Source: CAWCKS01 sp963796195 (GTDB lineage Bacteria; Pseudomonadota; Alphaproteobacteria; Rhizobiales; Xanthobacteraceae). From it: a DNA stretch of 64,000 bases. Location of the stretch: positions 744,001-808,000 of the forward strand of contig CAWCKS010000014.1 of the NCBI GenBank assembly GCA_963796195.1, written 5' to 3'. The translations under genes were made by a program, and so were the position numbers. The notes beneath the pieces are model-generated. The model saw nothing but the letters and a program-made list of their open reading frames with translations. It was not told the origin of the DNA and ran no database searches. Shown piece by piece: positions 47,481 to 55,168 of this stretch (positions within the stretch are counted from its first letter, which is position 1; each line of letters begins with the position of its first letter).

Positions 47481-48254
47481 TTACTCCTGCCTTTGATGAT
47501 TAACTTCCCGATTCAAGATTTTTGCCCCGCGCGGCCGGCGCCGGCGTGCCGAGCGCGCCGAAGAGCCGGCGCCGAGCATGTTCGTGCGCGCGACAGCCGC
47601 TGCAATCAGTTTCGTTTCGCGCGTGATGTCGTCCTTCAGCCACCGGGCTGCGGCGGCGCGATTGCCTGCGGCGAGCGCCGCGATCAGCGGCGTGCGATCG
47701 GCGGTCGGAACCACGTCGCCGGCATGATCGAGCGCGGCGACGATGCGATCGCGATGATCCCACAATTCCGAAAGCCAGCGTCGCGTCAATTCGTCGGTGC
47801 GCGCGGCCAGCGCGTCGCGGATCTGGCGATCGGCCGGGCGCACCGTCATCACCGCTTGGCCGTCGGAGCGATCGCCGAGCGCCGCGACGATGCCGACGAG
47901 CTGGTCGAGGCGCGACCGCTCAGTAGCTGAGAGCCTGATATCGGCGAGCGCGAGTTCAAGCCGCAACCGGCCGGCTCCAACAGCGCGAAGCAGATTGTCC
48001 GTGATCGGCGCAGCACGCCAGCCCTGGCGCGGGCGGCGCGTGACGAGGCCAGCAACTTCAAGCGCGGTCAGCGCGACGCGTACCGATGCGCGGCCGAGAC
48101 CGAAGCGCTCGGCAATCTCCTGCTCGGCAACGAATTGGCCGGGCTCGATTTCGCAGCGGACCAGCGCAGAGCGCAACCGCCGAATGGCTTGCGCGATTTG
48201 CGGGTCGGCGCCCGGCAGGCGCGGCGACGGATTCAAAAGGCCAGCGTCAAGCAT
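47481..48254 (-). CDS. GntR family regulator (FadR-like)
   Basis: 257 residues. The winged helix (RLRSALVRCEIEPGQFVAEQEIAERFGLGRASVRVALTALEVAGLV) is followed by an all-helical FCD-type ligand domain with conserved metal-type residues less clear than usual. It heads the operon of binding protein, transporter, SDR, deacetylase and GGT, so it likely represses that operon until the substrate or a metabolite binds. A small inverted repeat just upstream is a candidate autoregulatory site. The Arg-rich C-terminal tail is unusual and could reflect another indel, but I cannot show one. Confidence 0.87.
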   Translation of the reverse strand: MLDAGLLNPSPRLPGADPQIAQAIRRLRSALVRCEIEPGQFVAEQEIAERFGLGRASVRVALTALEVAGLVTRRPRQGWRAAPITDNLLRAVGAGRLRLELALADIRLSATERSRLDQLVGIVAALGDRSDGQAVMTVRPADRQIRDALAARTDELTRRWLSELWDHRDRIVAALDHAGDVVPTADRTPLIAALAAGNRAAAARWLKDDITRETKLIAAAVARTNMLGAGSSARSARRRRPRGAKILNREVNHQRQE

Positions 48255-48272
48255 GCTTTATGATGTGCTAAT

Positions 48273-48288
48273 TTGTGACATCTCACAA
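48273..48288. promoter_or_regulatory. Candidate GntR operator
   Basis: TTGTGA-CATC-TCACAA is a perfect 6-base inverted repeat with a 4-base centre, 19 bases upstream of the GntR gene start. GntR/FadR-type proteins usually bind short palindromes of this kind (TnGT...ACnA). Placement fits autorepression of the GntR-headed operon. Confidence 0.5.
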
Positions 48289-48464
48289 GATCGTTTTCGT
48301 GGCAGTAGCAGACGTCTCGGACGGCAGCGTCGATACTGGGTGGCGCAGTTCACGATTGCTCGATCAAGCGGACCGACTGATCTCAAGCATCTGAATCAAC
48401 GAACTAATCTCTGCATCCATGAGATATTCAACAGAACGGTTGACTATCCGAAGGTGTCGGCTAT

Positions 48465-48484
48465 ATTCAACCATATGGTTGAAT
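48465..48484. promoter_or_regulatory. 20-bp perfect palindrome over the ArsR start codon
   Basis: ATTCAACCAT (48465-48474) and ATGGTTGAAT (48475-48484) are exact inverse complements with no spacer. The centre is the junction before the ArsR ATG, so the start codon is the first triplet of the right arm. ArsR/SdpR-type repressors bind such palindromes. Occupancy here would block both transcription and ribosome access. A further GGTTGA half-site lies near 48438. Confidence 0.75.
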
Positions 48485-48877
48485 TGTTTACACCCCAGCT
48501 GAACTCCATCTTCCACGCGCTCGGCGATGCCACGCGCCGGCAGATGCTGCGTGAGCTCTCCGGCGGTGAGCGCACGGTGAGCCAGCTGGCCGAGCCGTTC
48601 GCGATCTCGCTCGCGGCTGCTTCAAAGCACATCAAGGCGCTGGAGCATGCTGGGTTGATTCGGCGCGAGGTGCGCGGCCGCACGCATGTTTGTCGCCTCG
48701 ACCCGGGTCCGCTCGCGAGCGCCCACGAGTGGCTGAGCTTCTACGAACGCTTCTGGACCGAGCGCCTCGACATCCTCGATCGCCTGCTGCGCGAAAGACG
48801 CGCGCAACGCCGCCGCTGCAAAAGAATCCCCCGAACCGAAGCAATCCCGCAATCCGAAACAAGGAGACGACAAATGA
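48475..48877 (+). CDS. ArsR/SdpR-type regulator (stop lost to a +1 insertion)
   Basis: 133 residues after removing one A from the AAA at 48794-48796. Winged helix: FHALGDATRRQMLRELSGGERTVSQLAEPFAISLAAASKHIKALEHAGLIRREVRGRTHVCRL. It has no cysteine metal site, so it is the SdpR-like type. As sequenced the frame runs on into the SRPBCC gene, but the corrected frame ends in a TGA that overlaps that gene's ATG (ATGA). It very likely represses its own operon through the palindrome that covers its start codon. Confidence 0.88.
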
Positions 48878-49407
48878 ACCAGCACGTGTCGCAGGGCGCC
48901 TACGGCGAACTGATCGAGCCGACCACGCTGAAGATCCAGCGCCGGCTACCCGGCCCGATCGAGCGCGTGTGGGCCTATCTCACCGACAGTGACCTGCGCC
49001 GCAAGTGGCTGGCGGCGGGCCAGATGGAGATGAAGGTCGGCGCGCAATTCGAGCTCGTTTGGCGCAATGACGAGCTCACCAAGCCGCCGGGCCAGCGGCC
49101 GGCAGGCTATTCCGCCGAACATCGCATGCAGAGCAAGATTCTCGAGCTCGACCCGCCGCGCCACATCGTCTTCAGCTTCGGCAACAACGGCGACGTCTCG
49201 ATCGATCTCGAGCCGAAGGGACAGGAGGTGCTGCTGACGCTGATCCACCGCCGCCTGCCCGATCGCCCGACGCTGCTGCGCGTCGCCGCCGGCTGGCACT
49301 CGCATCTCGACGTTCTGGTCGCGCGCGCGAGCAACAAGGAGCCGGCGACATTCTGGGACGGCATGGTCCGCCTGCTGGACGACTACGACAAGCGGATTCC
49401 GGCCTGA
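48874..49407 (+). CDS. SRPBCC/AHSA1 family protein 1
   Basis: 177 residues. The START-like fold opens TLKIQRRLPGPIERVWAYLTDSDLRRKWL, the usual AHSA1 pattern, and ends FWDGMVRLLDDYD. AAGGAGA is a clear ribosome site, and the start overlaps the corrected stop of the ArsR gene. Pairing of an SdpR-type ArsR with AHSA1 proteins is common; the SRPBCC cavity may bind the hydrophobic inducer, but the ligand is unknown. Cytoplasmic. Confidence 0.87.
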   Translation: MNQHVSQGAYGELIEPTTLKIQRRLPGPIERVWAYLTDSDLRRKWLAAGQMEMKVGAQFELVWRNDELTKPPGQRPAGYSAEHRMQSKILELDPPRHIVFSFGNNGDVSIDLEPKGQEVLLTLIHRRLPDRPTLLRVAAGWHSHLDVLVARASNKEPATFWDGMVRLLDDYDKRIPA

Positions 49408-49454
49408 GCCCTCAACCAAGAGCACAGAGCCAAACGAGCTAAGGAGTATTTGCC

Positions 49455-49910
49455 ATGTACGACATCCTGCACCGCGTCGGCATCAAGGCGTCGCCGAGCG
49501 AGGTCTACAACGCGCTCGCCACCCGCGAAGGTCTCAGCCGCTGGTGGACGACGACGACATCAGGCGACAGCCAGGTCGGCGGCATCATCGAATTCCGCTT
49601 TGATCGACGCGGCGGCTTCGACATCAGGGTCCTTGATCTCGTGCCCGGCAAACACGTGCTCTGGCAAGTGGTCGACGGGCCCGAGGATTGGATTGACACC
49701 AGGATCAGCTTCGACCTCAAGCAGGAGGACGACTACACAATCCTGCTCTTCAAGCATCAGGGCTGGCGCAAGCCGGTGGAGTTCATGCACCACTGCAGCA
49801 CCAAGTGGGGCACCTTCCTGATGAGCCTGAAATCGCTGTTCGAGACCGGCAAGGGCGCGCCGTGGCCGAACGATGTCAAGCTCGACAAACGCGAAGCTGA
49901 GGCCGCCTGA
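49455..49910 (+). CDS. SRPBCC/AHSA1 family protein 2
   Basis: 151 residues, intact. It opens ILHRVGIKASPSEVYNALATREGLSRWWTTTTSGDSQVGG, the AHSA1 pattern, and ends KWGTFLMSLKSLFETGKG, which closely resembles the third AHSA1 protein at 56407-56835. It is the third gene of the ArsR operon, 47 bases after AHSA1 protein 1, and is followed by a strong hairpin. Function unknown beyond small hydrophobic ligand binding. Confidence 0.88.
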   Translation: MYDILHRVGIKASPSEVYNALATREGLSRWWTTTTSGDSQVGGIIEFRFDRRGGFDIRVLDLVPGKHVLWQVVDGPEDWIDTRISFDLKQEDDYTILLFKHQGWRKPVEFMHHCSTKWGTFLMSLKSLFETGKGAPWPNDVKLDKREAEAA

Positions 49911-49921
49911 ACGCGAGCCAG

Positions 49922-49949
49922 GGTCGTCCCCGCGAAAGCGGGGACGACC
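49922..49949. terminator. Strong GC hairpin with GAAA loop after the ArsR operon
   Basis: GGTCGTCCCCGC and GCGGGGACGACC form a perfect 12-pair stem with a GAAA tetraloop, 11 bases after the AHSA1 stop. An A-run, not a T-run, follows, so it is not a classic intrinsic terminator. It also resembles the REP-like repeat at 45866-45885. It probably marks the message end or stabilises it. Confidence 0.6.
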
Positions 49950-50060
49950 GCGACCAAAAAACTCTTGCACCACCGAATCCTGGAAGGCCGCAGAATCGTC
50001 ATTGATGGAGCAGCGGCTCGGGCGCAGACTTGAGACCCGGCCGCCGGATTGGAGACCGAC

Positions 50061-51332
50061 ATGATCAAGAACAACTATCGCTGGGTGATGGTCGCGGCAG
50101 GCGGCCTGCTCGGCTGCATCGCGATGGGCTCGATGTTCTCGCTGCCCGTCTTCATCCGGCCGATTGCAGCGGATACCGGCTGGTCGGTAACCGGTGTCTC
50201 CAGCGCGATGACGGTCGGTTTCCTCTCGATGGCGTTCGCCGCGATGTTCTGGGGCTCGCTGTCGGACCGCGTCGGTCCGTTCCCCGTGGTGCTCACCGGA
50301 TCGATCCTGTTGCCGGTCAGCCTGCTCATCGTCAGCCAGACCACATCCCTGTTCGCGTTTCAGCTGCTCTTCGGCGTCTTGATCGGCGGCGCCTGCGCGG
50401 CGATCCTGGCGCCGATGATGGCCTCCGTGACCGGCTGGTTCGACACCCATCGCAGCCTTGCGGTATCGCTCGTCTCCGCCGGCATCGGCATGGCGCCGCT
50501 CACCATGGCGCCATTGGCGGCGCGGCTGATCACCGTCTACGACTGGCGCACCTCGTGGCAGATCATCGCCGCGATCGCGGCTTGCGTGATGATTCCGGTT
50601 TCGCTCCTGGTGCGCCGGCCCCCTGTGCGGCAAATCTCGCAGCAACTTGCCCCGCAACAAGCCGTCGGCGCTCCGGCGGCAATGAGTGCGCAAGTCCTGG
50701 GCCCGCAGTCCGACATGACCGTTGCGCAGGCGCTGCGTTCGCCGCAATTCATCATCCTGTTGATGACCAACTTTTTCTGCTGCGCCACGCACGCCGGCCC
50801 GATCGTCCACACCGTGAGCTATGCCGTGACCTGCGGCATCCCGATGGTCGCGGCCGTTTCGATCTACAGCGTCGAAGGGCTTGCCGGCCTGTTCGGCCGC
50901 ATCGGCTTCGGCCTGCTCGGTGATCGCTTCGGCGCCAAGCGCGTGCTGGTCATCGGACTATTGGCGCAGGCGTTCGGCGCGCTCGGCTATTTCTTCGTCC
51001 GCGAGCTAGCCGCGTTCTATGCGGTCGCTGCCGTGTTCGGCTTCATCTACGCCGGCATCATGCCGCTCTACGCCGTGCTGGCGCGCGAAAATTTCCCGCA
51101 GCGGATGATGGGCACCATCATCGGCGGCACTTCGATGGCCGGCGGGCTCGGCATGGCCACCGGGCCATTGGCCGGCGGACTGATCTACGACACCTTTGCG
51201 AGCTACAGCTGGCTCTATCTCGGCGCGTGGGGCATCGGCATTGGCGCCTTCCTGATGGCGATGACGTTCAGGCCGTTCCCGAAAGAACAGCAAGCAGCAG
51301 CGGTAGGCGTAGGGCGGATTAGCGCAGCGTAA
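50061..51332 (+). CDS. MFS transporter (oxalate/formate antiporter-like)
   Basis: 423 residues and twelve hydrophobic helices. GSLSDRVGPFPVV (between helices 2 and 3) and FGLLGDRFGAKRVLVIG (between 8 and 9) are the MFS A-type motifs. ATG 50061 has GGAG about nine bases upstream. The last nine residues (VGVGRISAA) and the stop codon are encoded by an inserted palindromic repeat, so the natural C-terminus may once have been different. Substrate probably a small organic acid; not determinable. Confidence 0.88.
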   Translation: MIKNNYRWVMVAAGGLLGCIAMGSMFSLPVFIRPIAADTGWSVTGVSSAMTVGFLSMAFAAMFWGSLSDRVGPFPVVLTGSILLPVSLLIVSQTTSLFAFQLLFGVLIGGACAAILAPMMASVTGWFDTHRSLAVSLVSAGIGMAPLTMAPLAARLITVYDWRTSWQIIAAIAACVMIPVSLLVRRPPVRQISQQLAPQQAVGAPAAMSAQVLGPQSDMTVAQALRSPQFIILLMTNFFCCATHAGPIVHTVSYAVTCGIPMVAAVSIYSVEGLAGLFGRIGFGLLGDRFGAKRVLVIGLLAQAFGALGYFFVRELAAFYAVAAVFGFIYAGIMPLYAVLARENFPQRMMGTIIGGTSMAGGLGMATGPLAGGLIYDTFASYSWLYLGAWGIGIGAFLMAMTFRPFPKEQQAAAVGVGRISAA

Positions 51333-51389
51333 TCCGCCGGGTTCGATCGGCGGGGCGGGTTACGCCTCCGGGCCGACCCGCCCTACGCC
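51306..51389. repeat. Palindromic repeat supplying both convergent stop codons
   Basis: Outer arms GGCGTAGGGCGG (51306-51317) and CCGCCCTACGCC (51378-51389); inner arms GGCGGATTA (51313-51321) and TAATCCGCC (51330-51338). The TAA of the MFS gene (51330-51332) and the TAG of the channel gene (51383-51385) both lie inside. This GGCGGATTA...TAATCCGCC unit is a repeat I associate with Bradyrhizobium intergenic regions. It could act as a two-way terminator. Confidence 0.8.
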
Positions 51390-51979
51390 GTCTCCGCATT
51401 GGCGCGCTGGCCTCGCATCCAGCGCGCCAGATATGGCGACGCGATATTGAGCAGGTAGACCCAGAGCGCATCGCTTGGAGCAATGAAGCTCAGCACGATG
51501 CAAAGCGCGGATGTCACGATCAGAAGTACAAGAGAAACCTTGCGATCGAGCATCCGCTCGTGGCCGGCGAGGTCAGGCATCAGATTGGTGAGGCGATAGC
51601 CGATCGCCGAGAGCGCAGCCATGTTGACGGCGTAGAGCCAGACGGCCGGAGCCAGATGCGCGAACCGGCCAAGCACCGTCGTCGAGAACGGCAGACAAGT
51701 CGCCAGGAAGATATAGAGCAACCATCGCGCGGCATATGTGCGCGAGACGAACTCCTGCGCCGACTTCAGCTGGATGTTGGCAAGCCAGTTGCTGCCAAGA
51801 ACGAAGAAGCTGATCAGATACGGGAAGAATTTGGGCCAGAGGCCCCCGATCGCCCGTAGCAAGGCGTCGGCGTTGGACGGGTGAAAGTCGTCCGGCAACC
51901 TCACATCGAGGATGAGGATCGTCATCGCGACGGCAAAAATGCCGTCGGTCAGCGCCTCGATACGCGATTTCGGATACAT
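51383..51979 (-). CDS. TMEM175-like (DUF1211) membrane protein
   Basis: 198 residues, about six hydrophobic helices. The N-terminal RIEALTDGIFAVAMTILILDV corresponds to the family's R-x3-F/L-S/T-D signature that forms the pore-lining helix of TMEM175-type potassium channels. It is the bacterial two-repeat-unit size. It probably conducts K+ at the inner membrane. Its last codons and stop are inside the palindromic repeat it shares with the convergent MFS gene. Confidence 0.85.
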   Translation of the reverse strand: MYPKSRIEALTDGIFAVAMTILILDVRLPDDFHPSNADALLRAIGGLWPKFFPYLISFFVLGSNWLANIQLKSAQEFVSRTYAARWLLYIFLATCLPFSTTVLGRFAHLAPAVWLYAVNMAALSAIGYRLTNLMPDLAGHERMLDRKVSLVLLIVTSALCIVLSFIAPSDALWVYLLNIASPYLARWMRGQRANAETA

Positions 51980-52012
51980 CGATAGTCGCCCCTGCCCAAC
52001 TCGCGAACCGGT

Positions 52013-53803
52013 TTACCCCTCCCGATACCAGTTCGCCAGTTGCCAGAGACCGACATCCCAGCCGCTGATCGGCGCCACAATGTCGCTCTTCAGCGCGCTT
52101 ATCCCTAGCCGGTACACCTCGGGCAGAATGTAGCGATCGCCGACCACGATCTCGTTGAGCTTGATGTACATCGCCGCACGCTTCACCGCGTCGAGCTCAT
52201 GCTCGGCCCGAAGATAGAGGTCATCGTACTCCTTGCTGCGCCAGCGGCTGATATTTCGTCCCTGCCATTTGTTGTCCTTGGCTGCGATCTCCCATGACAC
52301 GAATTGATTCATGAAGCGCTGCGGATCGGGTTGCCCCATATTTGTCGTGTACATCTGCGCGTCGCAATAGAAATGTCCATAAGTGTCAGGGTTGGCGGCA
52401 TCGGAGGAGAAGAACACTGATCCCACCACCGACTTGAGTTCGACATCGATGCCGGCCTTCTGGCAGGCCTGCTTGATCACCGCCTGGTTTTTCTGGCGCG
52501 GCGCGTTGATCGACGTCTGGAACACGAACTTGAGCGGCTTGCCGTCCTTCGTGCGAAGGCCGTCCGGCCCCTTCTTCCACCCCGCCGCCTCGAGAATCTG
52601 ATTGGCCTTCTCGATATTGAACTCGAAGTTGGTGCTTTTCGACCTGAATCGCTCGGGGTTGTTGAGGAAATTTGCCGTTGCGGCGGCCGTTCGCCCGTAG
52701 ATGAATTTTTGCACCGAGGCGCGATCGATCAAGAGGTTGATCGCTTCACGCACCGCCGGGTCCGAGAATATTGGATGCCTCGTCTTGGCGCTCGAACGCT
52801 CGCCGTCCACCTCGAGCGAAGGATCGGTGAAGTTGAGCTGGATGAACTCGATGCTGCCGCCCGAAACAATCGACAGCTTGCCCTTGCCGCCGGCTTCCAG
52901 CTTCTGCAGAATCTCGTCCTCGACCTGCAAGTTCCAGGCATAGTCGTATTCGCCGGTCTGCAGCACCGCACGCGCGGCCGAAACCGCGTCACCGCCGCCC
53001 TTGATTTCCAGCGTGTCGAAGTGGGGCCGATTGGGCAGGTGATAATCGGGATTGCGCTTGCCGAGCACGATGTCGCCAGGCTTGAAATCGACGAAGGCGT
53101 AGGGGCCCGTGCCGACCGGTTTCAGGTTGGCCGGCGCATCGCGCGACTTGGCCCCGACATAATCGGCAAACAGGTGTTTCGGGATGATCATGCCGATCGA
53201 GCCGACAAATGCCTCGGCCCAGAATGGCGTCGGCTCGGCGAACACCACGCGCACGGTGTGATCGTCGAGTTTCTCGACCTTGAGATCCTTGTAGCTGCCG
53301 ACGGTGACGGCAGCGGTCTCCGGATTGCGCGCGTACTCCCAGTTGAACACAACGTCATCTGCGGTGAACGGCGCCCCGTCGTGCCACTTGACGCCTCGCT
53401 TCAGCTTCCAGACGACCGATAGACCATCCTCTTTGAGGCCATCATTGTCCGTGCTCGGAATTTCCGCGGCGAGCGCCGGAACCAGGTTGCCATCGCCATC
53501 CCATCCGGCCAGCGGCTCGTAGAAGGCCCGGCAAGCTTCCTGATCCTTGGCTCCAACAGCGAAATGCGGATTGAGCAGCGTCGGCGCCTGCCAATACAGC
53601 AGTTTTAGCGGACCGCCCCCGCCTGCCATGGTCGGCTTGTAGGGGATTTCGCTCGCGGCGAAAGCAACCCCCGACTGGCTCAGCATCATGCCGGCCATCG
53701 GCGCGGTCAGCCCGACCGCAATCATTTGTTGCACAAAAGCCCGGCGCGACAGCCGCCCATCCTTGACTTCTGCAATCAGCTTTCGAAGTTCGCGCTCGTC
53801 CAT
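52013..53803 (-). CDS. Orphan Tat-exported family-5 substrate-binding protein
   Basis: 596 residues from the ATG at 53803, which has GGAG about nine bases upstream; a GTG at 53842 would add 13 residues. A cytoplasmic-looking leader (DERELRKLIAEVKDGRLSRRAFVQQM) precedes the twin-arginine signal and a hydrophobic stretch ending in GVAFAAS. It has LNPHFAVGAKDQEACRAFYEPLAGWD and KWHDGAPFTADDVVFNWEYAR. No transporter genes are adjacent, so it must serve a permease elsewhere or act as a sensor. Confidence 0.88.
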   Translation of the reverse strand: MDERELRKLIAEVKDGRLSRRAFVQQMIAVGLTAPMAGMMLSQSGVAFAASEIPYKPTMAGGGGPLKLLYWQAPTLLNPHFAVGAKDQEACRAFYEPLAGWDGDGNLVPALAAEIPSTDNDGLKEDGLSVVWKLKRGVKWHDGAPFTADDVVFNWEYARNPETAAVTVGSYKDLKVEKLDDHTVRVVFAEPTPFWAEAFVGSIGMIIPKHLFADYVGAKSRDAPANLKPVGTGPYAFVDFKPGDIVLGKRNPDYHLPNRPHFDTLEIKGGGDAVSAARAVLQTGEYDYAWNLQVEDEILQKLEAGGKGKLSIVSGGSIEFIQLNFTDPSLEVDGERSSAKTRHPIFSDPAVREAINLLIDRASVQKFIYGRTAAATANFLNNPERFRSKSTNFEFNIEKANQILEAAGWKKGPDGLRTKDGKPLKFVFQTSINAPRQKNQAVIKQACQKAGIDVELKSVVGSVFFSSDAANPDTYGHFYCDAQMYTTNMGQPDPQRFMNQFVSWEIAAKDNKWQGRNISRWRSKEYDDLYLRAEHELDAVKRAAMYIKLNEIVVGDRYILPEVYRLGISALKSDIVAPISGWDVGLWQLANWYREG

Positions 53804-53980
53804 CGGATCGGCTCCGGGTTTAAGCTGAATTTTCGACTTCACCTCTTCATGCGGACGCCAGTAAGCAGCTGAAAATTGGATCAGCCTGGCGCTAGTTTCA
53901 AAGCAATCCGGGCCAACGCTACCGAAAGCGCCACGGCTCTTGCCTTCCCCCCGCGTTGCGGGGAGGCGAGACCCCGTATC

Positions 53981-54918
53981 TCAGAACGTAATCACCAGCC
54001 GTCCCCGTGTGCCGCGCGCCTCCAGCCGCCGATGCGCCTCGCCGGCACGCTCCGGCGGATATGTCTCGGCGACGCGGATCTTGAGCACGCCCTGCTCCGC
54101 AAGCTGCCGCAAGCGGTCGAGCTTCTCGAACTCGCGATCGTACTCCCGCACGAACGTAGTCGTGAAATTGATGCCGCGTTGCGGAGTGCCTTTGAAGCCG
54201 CGCACCGATGTAAAGGCGCCGCCGTCGCGCACCGCCGGAATGACGAGCTCGTTCAAGACAGCGCCGTCGGCGAGACCGTCGACACCAGTCGGGACATGCT
54301 GGCGAATGCGCGCAGCGACATCGTCGCCGCGACGCACGACAATGTCGGCGCCCAGCGACTTCACCAGCGCTTCGTCGGCCTCGGAGGCATCGGCGATGAC
54401 CTTCAAGCCATCGTTCTTCGCAAGCTGGATGACATAACCGCCGTAAATGCCCGCGGCTCCGGTGACGGCAATCGTCTGCCCGGCCTTGAGGCCAAGCAGG
54501 TCGAGCGACCGCCGCGCGGTCAGTCCGTTCATCGGCAGCGTCGCCGCCTGCGCATGCGACAAACCCTTCGGCGCTTTCACCACGGCGCGCTCGTTGAGCA
54601 CGATCTGCTCGCGATACGCGCCATGGCTGGCCTTCGGCATCACCATCGCCATCACGGCATCGCCAACGCGAACGCCGGTCTTGACGCCCGCGCCGACCTC
54701 ATCGACGACACCGGCGGCGTCCATCCCCGGCACATAGGGCGGCGGATCGACCTTCTGCTGCTCGGCGCGAAAACCGTTGCGGACAAACAGGTCGGTCGGG
54801 TTCACCCCGCCGCATGCACGCGGATGCGGACCTCGCCGGGACCGGCATGGACTTCCGGAACGTCGACAACCTTCAAGACTTCCGGCCCGCCGTAGGTCAT
54901 GACTCCGACCGCACGCAT
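53981..54918 (-). CDS. Zinc-independent quinone oxidoreductase-like alcohol dehydrogenase (−1 frameshift)
   Basis: 312 residues once one G is added to the G4 run at 54805-54808 (complement). This is one of only two likely single-base losses in the window. The MDR fold is clear: VVDVPEVHAGPGEVRIRVHAAGVNPTD, GMDAAGVVDEVGAGV, and the cofactor loop VTGAAGIYGGYVIQLAK. There is no catalytic zinc site, so it is a quinone oxidoreductase (crotonyl-CoA-like) type using NADPH. ATG 54918 has GGGAGG upstream. Confidence 0.85.
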
Positions 54919-55003
54919 CGCTTGCCTCCCGCCCGATCAACGCGGGCTGTTTTTCTCTCGCCGGCGGCAGTATGAACCTTTGCATGGAAAATCGCGAGGC
55001 CTC

Positions 55004-55168
55004 ATGACCGACTTCCATGGCGTGTTTCCCTACCTCGTCTCGCCTGTCGACGCCGTCGGCCGCGTCAAGACCGACACCCTCGGCCGCCTCGCCGACGATC
55101 TCGTGAAGGCCGGCGTGCACGGCCTCACCCCGCTCGGCTCGACTGTCAGAAAAGGTAGATGCATATGA
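55004..55168 (+). pseudogene. Truncated DapA-like (dihydrodipicolinate synthase family) remnant
   Basis: The first 48 codons (FHGVFPYLVSPVDAVG, LADDLVKAGVHGLTPLGST) are the typical N-terminus of the DapA/N-acetylneuraminate lyase family, just before the expected GEF. After 55142 the likeness ends abruptly, and the frame stops at 55166-55168, inside the start region of the next gene. About 250 residues, including the catalytic Lys, are missing. It is a deletion scar rather than a working gene. Confidence 0.75.

Noticed and set aside
47797..48474. Upstream extension of the ArsR frame by 226 codons
   Set aside because: This part is antisense to the GntR gene and then passes through a promoter region; the palindrome and the ATG at 48475 define the real start.
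54447..54737. Plus-strand open frame inside the quinone oxidoreductase
   Set aside because: Shadow of the minus-strand gene, Arg/Ala/Pro-rich with no ribosome site.
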